The notes under the pieces: model-generated
The model's input: the letters and a program-made list of their open reading frames with translations, nothing else
Told to the model about the DNA's origin: nothing
The model's database searches: none
Part shown: positions 1 to 9,400 of the stretch, piece after piece
Layout: each line of letters starts with the position of its first letter
Numbering within the stretch: the first letter of the stretch is position 1
Made by a program: the position numbers and the translations under genes
Assembly (NCBI GenBank): GCA_030248225.1
Contig: JASANE010000251.1
Location: forward strand, 1-23,647
Origin: Trileptium ribeirensis
Taxonomy: Eukaryota; Nematoda; Enoplea; Enoplida; Thoracostomopsidae
Direction of reading: 5' to 3'
DNA length: 23,647 nucleotides

Positions 1-195
1 GCTGATTGCGGTTACTTACATTTGTGACCTCTTGACCTCATACGAACCGAAAAGCTCCGGAATTAGAGATCGGTAGCGCACATCTATGGTAATTTTAATT
101 TTTACGTTTTCACATCACTGCCATGTGCTGTGTAACGAGGAACATGAAGCCGGGCAGATCACGGAATTTAGATGACGAAAATGTAACTGGCCCGT

Positions 196-550
196 TCAGC
201 TGCCGGATTTTACAGTGTTGCTAATGGAGAGTGTTGCTTGGTAAGCTGTCTTACGAAGGCCATCGGTCAGCTGCCGGATTTTACAGTGTTGCTAATGGAG
301 AGTGTTGCTTGGTAAGCTGTCTTACGAAGGCCATCGGTCAGCTGCCGGATTTTACAGTGTTGCTAATGGAGAGTGTTGCTTGGTAAGCTGTCTTACGAAG
401 GCCATCGGTCAGCTGCCGGATTTTACAGTGTTGCTAATGGAGAGTGTTGCTTGGTAAGCTGTCTTACGAAGGCCATCGGTCAGCTGCCGGATTTTACAGT
501 GTTGCTAATGGAGAGTGTTGCTTGGTAAGATGTCTTACGAAGGCCATCGG
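196..550. repeat. Five-copy 71-bp tandem repeat
   Basis: Five head-to-tail copies begin at 196, 267, 338, 409 and 480, each opening with TCAGCTGCCGG and closing with GAAGGCCATCGG. The copies look identical except for one base in the fifth (GATGTC for GCTGTC near 530). Such uniformity indicates recent amplification or ongoing homogenisation. Each unit contains TTGGTAAGC, a good match to a 5' splice donor. 71 is not a multiple of three, so the array is not coding. Confidence 0.97.
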
Positions 551-1075
551 GTTACTATCTAAACAATCTTAACAAAACATTAAGGGAAGTTAACAGAACG
601 GGTCACTTCTCGCTTAACTTTGGATTTGCCGCTAAAGCTGTCACATTGCAAACACTCCCTACGTACAATACGTAATTTTTAAGTTGATTGCATATAGCTT
701 TGATTGATTATACCAAGGTTCTAGCTTCTTGTTCGCCAACTAACCCCGTGTTTGGCTTCGATAATTTTTTAGCGCCGTTTCGGTTACCCATTGGCCCAGT
801 TGCTGTGTGGCGGCGCTATTTGAATTTTACAACTGGTAGCTTTGCTCCACCATAACATGCAAAACGTTGGGATGAAGAAGAATTTCATCAACAAAGGATT
901 TATATTTAACCTCCTATCAATGCGTCAACCGCATTGCCAGCCCTCTGCCCCCAGTTATCGATCGCGCCCATCAGTTAATGCGATGCAAATTTCCATCAGT
1001 GCGTAACGCAAAAGCTTGTTTTGGCTCCGCTTACCGTGTGATATTTGCCCGTGTATTGTTATATGCTCGATTTGT

Positions 1076-1118
1076 GAGGTTTCTTAAGGAACTGAGCAAC
1101 AGCACCCAGACAGCTGAG
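1076..1118. repeat. Copy 1 of a dispersed direct duplication (partner 1508-1550)
   Basis: A 43-base block starting GAGGTTTCTTAAGGAACTGA is repeated without a mismatch 432 bases downstream. Weaker similarity extends upstream of both copies to about 940 and 1370 (shared GATGCAAATTT, CGTGTGATRTTTGCCCG). This suggests a ~200-bp duplicated segment or two members of a repeat family. Confidence 0.9.
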
Positions 1119-1507
1119 TAGTTTGCACACGCAACGCGATATGTTTGTGTTCGAAATGTCTAAATATTAGCTCTTGATTGTAGATATTAAAATGTAACTT
1201 GTAGGATAAAACCCGTTTGCATAGATAAAGTTCATCGGAATTTATGTCATAATCCGTAAATTATGCATAAAAAATCTCCTTCACCAACGTTTATTGCGTA
1301 ATCGGTTTACGGTTACGTGTACATTTTTAACGACACGGTGTACACAACATCCCTTTCCAATAGCCCACCTGCATTCCCAACCCTGCACCCTTTTGGATTG
1401 TGCCCATCTCGATGCAAATTTGCCTAAATGTTGTGTTGCCTGCGCTTGTCGTGTGATGTTTGCCCGCGCATTGTTTTTGCTCGTGCATTGTTATTCGCTC
1501 GTTTTGC

Positions 1508-1550
1508 GAGGTTTCTTAAGGAACTGAGCAACAGCACCCAGACAGCTGAG
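1508..1550. repeat. Copy 2 of a dispersed direct duplication (partner 1076-1118)
   Basis: This is identical over 43 bases to 1076-1118. Flanking similarity runs back to about 1370. The two overlapping open frames here are explained by the repeat and show no protein-like features. Confidence 0.9.
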
Positions 1551-1980
1551 TTGTTTGCGCATGCGACTAGAAATAGTCGTCTTCGAAACGAAAAACTATC
1601 TTCTCACCGGACAGTTTTTTCGAAATTTCTTCATCCCTAAAATAGCAAACCTTTGTTTCAGTCTAAAAATTTAAATCACTTTTTTAAAGTTTTCACTCTT
1701 CTAAATCAAACGTGATAAGCTTAATTCGTCTTAATTAAACTAAACGTTTGTTTTGGGTTTAGGTGTAGTGTTGATTAATTAGGATGCAAGATGCTTGATA
1801 CAACTCATCATGCATCCCACCAACACGCTTCCCTGGCTGTCTTCCCATCAAATCCGATGGCTATCTACTTTCTTTAGCTTCCAATGCCTCAAAGAAATGG
1901 CTGCTGATTACATACACATATGGCACCCTTTCGTCGTGCTGAAGCTGAATCCGTTCCATGTCGAGATCATTTTATCTTTT

Positions 1981-2510
1981 CGCTTCTCTTCGAATATACC
2001 TCCTTGTCGAATTCAGCGACATAAGCTGTTCCAACGAACTCGGTATGGGTTCCACACGATCCTAAGCCAGCCATTTGAGTTTCATCTATGTAGGAATTTA
2101 CGGTTTGCTTTAAGTTATCAATTAAAATCCATATCCACACCAGTTTACCGTTTCGCCCTTCTTCGAATATACCTCCTTGCCGAATCAATGACATAGGCTG
2201 TTGCAACGAACTCGGTATGGGTTCCACACGCTCCTTAGTCAGTCATTTGAGTTTCATTTATGTGGCAAGTAACGTTTTGGTTTAAGGAATTAATCAAAAT
2301 AGCTGATGACTCAAGAGAAGTCATTTTCTGGTTAATCTAATCGCAAATGCACGCGTGATGTGACTCATTGCCAATGTACGCGATTGTACGGAAATAGGAA
2401 GTTTCTTCCACAGCAATAGCTGTTGCTGGTGCGCGTTTTGTTTTAAGTTATTAATCAAAATAGCTGATAACTCAGGCGAAGACATTTTCTGGTTAATCAA
2501 ATCGCGTCGT
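1981..2510. repeat. Degenerate tandem repeat, spacing ~165-175 bp
   Basis: The block TTCGAATATACCTCCTTG recurs at about 1989 and 2162 (173 bp apart), followed in both by AACGAACTCGGTATGGGTTC and TTTGAGTTTCAT. A further block, TTAATCAAAATAGCTGATRACTCA with TTTTCTGGTTAATC, recurs at about 2291 and 2451, with a weaker version near 2107. Together these are roughly three diverged units of one repeat. Confidence 0.85.
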
Positions 2511-2608
2511 TTAAATTCGCCTTAAAATTTCAAATTCCTTTGACAATCTACCTGCGCTGCTGAATCGAGAGAGGAAAGAATCAACGTTGAGCACATTGTG
2601 TAATTGGT

Positions 2609-2735
2609 ACACTTGTGACATTGTGACACTTGTGACATTGTGACACTTGTGACATTTTAACACTTGTGACACTTGTGACACTTTTGACCCTTGTGACATT
2701 GTGGCACTTGTGACATTGTGACACTTGTGACATTT
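2609..2735. repeat. GTGACA-rich short tandem array
   Basis: Alternating 8- and 9-base units (ACTTGTGAC and ATTGTGAC) run for about 127 bases with a few substitutions. On the minus strand it opens a frame of CHKCHNVTS-type repeats, which is a by-product of the array and not a protein. Confidence 0.95.
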
Positions 2736-3275
2736 TTCTAACCAAAATAGCTCCTTAATAAAGTATATATCATTGACGCCTTGGTTAAGACTGGTATTAC
2801 CTTTAGTATCCTTCACCTTATATTAACTGGTTGGCAGTACTTCGGCAATAGTATATAGCCCCGCCTAAGACTCCTCTATCTTGGAACCTTTGAGTGAAGC
2901 ACTCCTGGCATTGGACACCAAACCTCTACTGTGAACAAATGTGTGGACCTATTTTGCGTCCACCTGAAACTTAACCTTCATTTGGCATCGAAGATTAGGG
3001 CTTAATGTTAATTGTTGACTTTTGAAATGAAATCAAACACTATCCGTATTAAAACAAACCGCAATGCAAATAAATGTAATAGCGGAAAACTGTTTATATA
3101 TAGAAAAAAAATTAAATTATAAAATGGAAAATATAAAAATATTTCTCTTATTTTGCTTCAATCGAATAAATATCGTTTATAAATCTGTTATAGTTACACT
3201 TTATGATAACAAAACACGAAATATCTATTTGGTTATGATCAAACTTTGGATTCGAAACTATTTCGGATTGTTAAG

Positions 3276-3470
3276 GTCATTTACGGCGTCACCAAAAACT
3301 GACTCCGAATTTTTCGACGGGAGCAATTTTTTGTTGGAGGTGGGAGAAAAATTTGCAAGTCTGGACACAATGTTTGAAAAAATAGTGTCCGGAAGACAAT
3401 TTTTTCGTGATACCAACTCGAGTTTGTTGAGTGTTACACACATTAGGCAAATTCATTCCGGCATGAAAGG
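3276..3470 (+). CDS. LPIN: Lipin exon a (internal, variable region before CLIP)
   Basis: The frame reads [15 protein letters not shown] at its start. The PKxDSE block resembles the PKSDSE motif that lipins carry in the region between NLIP and the C-terminal domain. The donor at 3471 (GTTAAT) leaves two bases of a glycine codon, which the first base of the next exon at 4222 completes in frame (GGT), giving HSGMKG then [13 protein letters not shown]. The acceptor I chose (AAG at 3273-3275) is weak, so the 5' edge may be wrong; the frame is open back to 3064. Base composition is less AT-rich than the flanks. Less certain than the other exons. Confidence 0.62.
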
Positions 3471-6400
3471 GTTAATGAAAATACGTAATATATACAATCT
3501 GTAATTTAAAATTTCGGGTACCGATGCTCGATAATTGTAATAAATATTTCTGTGGAGATAGATCAAACGATTGTGGTATTAATAGGAGAATTGGAAATAG
3601 TATCATATTTTAAAATATCAAATATTTCCTGACGAAATATATTTTGCTTTCGACAATTTATTTGGCAGTTCTTATTTTCAATTTTTCATTTGTTATTATA
3701 ACCTAATTTGTAAGGCGTAGCGCCAAATATCAATTTATAACAAATATAAAAAAATATTACTGTAATGAAATGAAATAATTATATATAATAAAAATATATA
3801 TTATATAATGTTACATAATTTTTATCATATCATTTTATATACTAAGCGCCGCGGTCCGGCGAATTCTCAACTACAGTGAAAATTGACTTTTTTAACGATA
3901 CTTGGAAAAAAGAAGCATACAAGATAAACAAAAAACAAAATTAGACATCTAAATGCTTAGCTATGTTCTAAATTTACGAATATATTAATATTGGTGTATG
4001 TTTTTGAAGCAAAATAGTATAATGAGTTATCCTTCTGTTCTATGAAGCTGTCGGTTTGGCGTAAAATGGCAAATTTTTCCGAGAATTTAGGACAATAAAG
4101 GCCTATCCTTCTGTTCTATGAAGCTGCGTGTTTGGTGCCAAATGGCGTTTTACTTCGAATTTAGTCAATAAAGGCCCATCTGCAGTCGAGAATAATTTAT
4201 AAGTATATGTCCTAATTTTAGTGAAATCGCTGGCGATATTCAGTTATCGCTATGCGGCGGTGTTTCAACGGTGTCAAACGAAATTCCGTTGAAATTTTAT
4301 GAAAAAATGGTTGATTTTGAACATTTATCATCGAATCCACAAATCATATACGATAAGTCGATGGTGGTAAAAATTAAAAACAGGTTAGTTGTACATTTAA
4401 ACATTTTTAATTATTATTAAATTTGCAAATATCCGTTTAGTTGGCTCAACGTCATAAGTACCATCCGTGGCCAATGTACCCATTAAGGGCGGATGTGAAA
4501 TGCATACTATGCCGCTCTCGATATAATAAGCATAAGCCTTAATCTTAGCCTAAGCTAATGCCCTTATATGAGTCACGTACTAAGCCTAAGTCGGAGGGCT
4601 GCCGCCTCCCGAACCTCCTGCTCCAAGGTGTTCTTTTTCTAACGATACAACGTCCGGCCCCTAAAGGTGGCATGAGTTCCATCTGCAATTAAAGTTTAAT
4701 TATATTTTACGCATTGCATTATAAAATCTATAATTTAAGATGCGCATAATACCGTCAGCCGTAGCTTCTGTTTCTAGAGGATGTTGTTGTGAATACGGAT
4801 TTAAAGAGCAGACATGTGGCATTAGGAACCACATAAGCCGTTGCAAGTTCCGCCTTAATAAATATGTTCGGTTTATTACAATTTAACACAATAAATAGTT
4901 TACACACATGAAGCGCTTAAATGTGCTCGTCACATTTTTGGTACTTTGCATTCTTTCATGGTATCACTATTGCTGTCGAACCGAATTGAGAGTTTGATTA
5001 CCAAATTCTTTGCCTCCTGGAACACGACATTAACGAACCTTAAAAATAATAAATTAATGTGGCACCTGAACAAAATGTTTCATACTTCCATGCCCTTCTT
5101 CCACACTGTTGTTAGTAGGGTCAGTTATACCGTAAAAGTCCCATATTGGCAAAGCAGCCCTGTTAAACCATTTTCTCTGGCCCACTTTAAGAGGAACTTC
5201 TTCAACTTGAACCAAAGCAGAAAAAATAGACTATCGAAGGAAGACAGAAACTGAGTCTGAAAGAAAATAAGACTGAAAATGAATCCCTGAACAATAATAC
5301 TCAGCTTATAAATGTTTTCATGTTCCGGATACTAAATGGTTTTCACAATAGTGCTCGGAGACGAAAGACGGGAAAGATAAGGATAATATTAATAACAAAT
5401 GGTATCTCTTGTATGTATGTGTGTGTATGTATAGTATATATGTGTTGTTATTATAGATGGTATGTGGCTTAGTACAATTAGTTTTATAAATCGGTAATGT
5501 TTTGATGGAAACTTTTTTCGTAAATGAATATATATTGTGAATTAGTTAAATACATTTGTTTAACGAATAATATAATGTCACGGCAAAGGTATCTGCTATG
5601 GTTACCGTGCCTGTGTACCGGGATCGTAATGCTGTTATAATGGTTTTAGTCTTGGGATCCTTTTATTAACACAGCGAGAAGTTTCTGTGTGGCTATGAAT
5701 CCGAATTGTTTTTGAAGTTTTGGAATTACTAGATTTCCTCCTACTACGTTCGTATTCATTGATCAGGTGTGAAACAATCATTGTAAATCTGCTAGGCTTT
5801 ACGTTAGACATTGGTTGGGTATATTTTACGTTTTTCAGGGTAAACACATTTTAGTTTGGACTGAGCCATGTGTCAAATGTCAAGCCCTAATGTATTGGGG
5901 TACTCAACTGGGACCATTTTTTACCCGATCGATCCAGGGTCATCTATTCTTTAGCCGGATCTGACTCGAGGGGCCAAAATGCAATTCCTCAAGTTCCCAT
6001 GTATGCAATCAACCTGAAAGATCTCTAACGAACCATAAAGAAATACATTAAAAGCTAAAATGTATCTCAGTAAACTGCGGTTCAGCCGATTAGAGCACGG
6101 TTGACGCAAAGCTTACGTTGGGAATTCATAATCTTTTGAGCTGAAGGCAGAAACAACTTGAATATTTCTGAACTATTCAGTAACATTAATTGGATCTATC
6201 GGTGGACTAGAAGGGTAATTCGACCCGACTGCTGTCTCTGAAATGTACTTAATCTAATGTCTATTGTTGTTTCAGGTACTATTGTTGGGAAATTGCAGCT
6301 CCACTTCTCGTTGCCATGGTTGTATATCAGAGTCCACTTTTAGAAGTAAGAGTCATGCAGTTTGTATTGATTTTACGCCTAATTTATCAGGAGGTTACTG

Positions 6401-9400
6401 TCGCCAGGTAGTTTTCGAAAACCGTTCATTATAAATCGGCAAAGTAAATGTTTAACAACTGAATCTGGATTTTGCTAGTAGTTTAACATTTCCTTGCAGA
6501 ACAGCGTGCATTTTGTATGCTCTTTTCCATCAGTATTCCACAGGAAGGTCGTGTGCTAGATATTTGATTGATGAGGCATGTTTCCGATAAATAATGTGAG
6601 GATAACCACACTGTGACTATAATACATATAAGCCACGTGTGTTCAATCTGATACTAAATTGTTATGGGTTGAAATTGTTTTCGGTTTTGTCAGACTCTGC
6701 ATTATGTGGTCATGTATTGAATTTTGCAATTTGTTTATTAGAAAACCATACAAATCCAGCTGCTACAATTATATCACTATTTGAGAATGAGGTACGGCAA
6801 ACAAACATTTCAATTTCAAGCACCCACAGAAAACATTCATTGTTCCGCTAAAATAATATTGCATCGTTTACATGTATTCAATAGTACAAACGCCTTGAAT
6901 AAGATTTCAGAGATCGGAAGTACGCCGTTTTTACATGTTTGAAAGCAGGAACTTATTTTTAGGCAAAACGTGCGGATACACCTGTATTTACGTGTTACGA
7001 TACCTGTGTAGCCCCTAATCAGCATGATAGGTGCTTCTTGTAGCTAATTGCTGTCAAATTCTTATTCTCGAGTCCTATAAACGCGTTTCAGAAGCAGAAC
7101 ACTGCAGTAAATGTAAAGTCTCGTATGTACAATAGGAACTGAATAAATTTGTATTGTATTGTATTGTATTATGGACGCCTGACATACTTATGTTATGAAG
7201 ATGAAAAGTTATTGGTTTAACGTAAAACTCAGTGAGTAATTAGTGTAATTTTTGATCAGCTAATACATGTACTTGTTGCAGGAAGGTCCTGTTATAATCC
7301 TTTACATTTTATTTTGAATGCTTAGAAATTGTATTGTCGATAACGATTTGGTAAAGCGAAAAGAACACATGAAATACCTGACATCTATATCCACGTATTA
7401 GGTACTAGCGAAATGGCTTACAATACCTACTTCCCAAAACGGGATGTGATTCTTTTGTTCCCCTTACAAATTATTATTCGCATATAGCGGTGTTAATCCT
7501 GCAGTCGAAAAGTACATGCTGCTTGCAAATTTGAATTATTTATATAACAGCAATAAATAAGTCAGTTTTGGTCCGAAGTGCAGTTACCACCGTTTTGCCA
7601 GAAATAGGTGAAACTTGGAAAAACTAAATATAGGAATTTTACAATGCGTCATATGTATTTCTGAAATCTAAGGAAAATCTAGTCGGCTCATCCATTCCCA
7701 GATTATAATAGACTGCGACGAATATTGGTTTTGGCCCAAAATTTGGACTATTAAACCTTTGTATTTGCGTGCGAGCGACATTTGATATTTGTCGGTATAT
7801 AATTTGTAGGTCTTATGTATACTTATAAAAATGTGTATGACTTACAGAGTTGATATGTTTTGAAGCTTTTGTACATTAACAGTTTTACGCTATGCAATTA
7901 TTATTTCGTTAGGCCTCCCTAACTGTCACCGCTGTATGGATGTAGTTATAAGTTTACGGTACAGATGTCAATGCTTGCAGGAACGGCGAGTACTCACCCG
8001 AAGAATTGATCCCTCTAATGCTAAGCCCACTCATTAAATAGTCCGGGAAATTATTGAAAGAATATTTACAAAAATTGAAGAAAATTTGGCAAAAATTGGC
8101 GTAAATTAGCTAAAATTATTGCAACTTTCAGCAAAATTTGGGAAAACTTTAAACGAATTTGGAAAAAATTATGAGTTCATGAAAGTTTGAAAAAGATTTA
8201 CCACACCCTGGCCTTCTCCCTCTGCCGCGAACCCCTCCCCCCCGCCACACCCCGCCGCCGAGACCATCTGCCCTTCCCAAAGACCACGGACCTTCGACAC
8301 CTGATTTTTTTGCCGAGTATGGAATATCTATGGTAACAGTTAACCGTCCAATTAACCGAGTACTGCTGATTAAGCTGTTCCTAAATAGTATGTTCCCAAC
8401 TATTGTTGCGCCTTTAGTGTCTAAATTCATGCAGTTTTATATCAAATCCACAGCGTTATAGAAAACAACGATAACCCATTATGCTATTTTGCCGCAAAGG
8501 TATAGTCACCTAGTTGTAGTTTTATTACTTTTGGCTATGTCCAATTTGAAGGTTGCGATATCTACGGTTCAAACGAATTTTCTCGTTCCTGAATAATAAT
8601 CTTGTGGCGGCTAATATAATGGCAAATTTATTACATGGCTAGGCGTCATTTATACTGTTTCTGGTAATGCTTTTTGTTTTTCTTTTTTCAAATATCATTA
8701 AAGTCTAATTTTCACGTTCGCTGGTGTTTTTAGCTAGACCCTTTGAGAGCTCATCTCATAATAAACACTTGAAGAAGATTGTGATATTCATGCCACGCTA
8801 CGTTATATACGTTGTGGGATGACGCGGTACATTTTTCATAATTTGTCCCACTTTTAGGGAAGGAGGACAAGTTACCCACTTTTGTCCTGTGGCTCCGAAT
8901 TTTCGTCCTATCCTCCCACCCCCAGCTTTTGTTCAGATTTTCCGACTGTGTTTCTGTCTCCCCAAGTTTCTGTGTTACCCCAACTTTTGTTTCAAATTTG
9001 AACAAAACATCAACACTAAAGACCTATGTCGGAGAATTCGTAACTACCGTAAAAAATTGTTGGAATTTAATGATAATTGAAAAAAATGAGAAATAAATAA
9101 TTATAACAAGCAACACCAGAAACAGAATGTTCACAGCTAGCTAAGTAATAATTGTCATTATACTGGTCGCCGCAAGATTATAATGCAGAAATAAGCAGAA
9201 ATTAGACTCGACTGTCGGCATCGCAAACCCCAGCTTGGGCATAGCCAAAAGTAGTAAAACGCACATCTAAGTGACTTTATCTTTGCGGCAAAATAGCACA
9301 ATGGGTTATGCTTCTATACTATAAACCTGTGGATTAAATACAAAATTGCAGATTTTTCTCGAATTTAGTGCACTAAATTCTCAACTATAGTTAGGAAAAA

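Larger units (their letters stand above)
1..3275. other. Gene-poor, repeat-rich stretch upstream of first visible lipin exon
   Basis: No coding sequence can be supported. The NLIP start (the expected N-terminal block ending in a SPFHVRFGK-like motif) was looked for by eye in this stretch and not found. It contains the 71-bp array, the 43-bp identical duplicate, the 173-bp-spaced degenerate repeats and the GTGACA-rich array listed separately. GC is visibly higher before 1600 than after 3000. It is most simply an upstream lipin intron, because the first visible exon is internal, but part of it could be intergenic. Confidence 0.6.
4384..6275 (+). other. Lipin intron b
   Basis: 1892 bp, GTTAGT..TTTCAG, phase 2. 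It contains a CCTAAG-type dispersed repeat (4530-4675) and a GT/AT-rich microsatellite (about 5411-5445). The longest open frame (4946-5254 on +, 102 codons) has no recognisable domain and I do not call it a gene. Confidence 0.9.

Noticed and set aside
1294..1640. Two overlapping plus-strand open frames (77 and 70 codons)
   Set aside because: They lie in a duplicated non-coding block, lack domains and have different amino-acid character in overlapping frames.
2511..2816. Minus-strand 101-codon frame rich in CHKCHNVTS
   Set aside because: It is a translation of the GTGACA simple array; not a zinc-finger protein despite the Cys/His pattern.
3064..3275. Extending lipin exon a back to the ATG at 3064
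   Set aside because: The added sequence is extremely AT-rich, has no lipin-like features, and lipin should start with NLIP.
4946..5254. 102-codon plus-strand frame in intron b
   Set aside because: No recognisable domain, signal or splice context linking it to lipin in phase.
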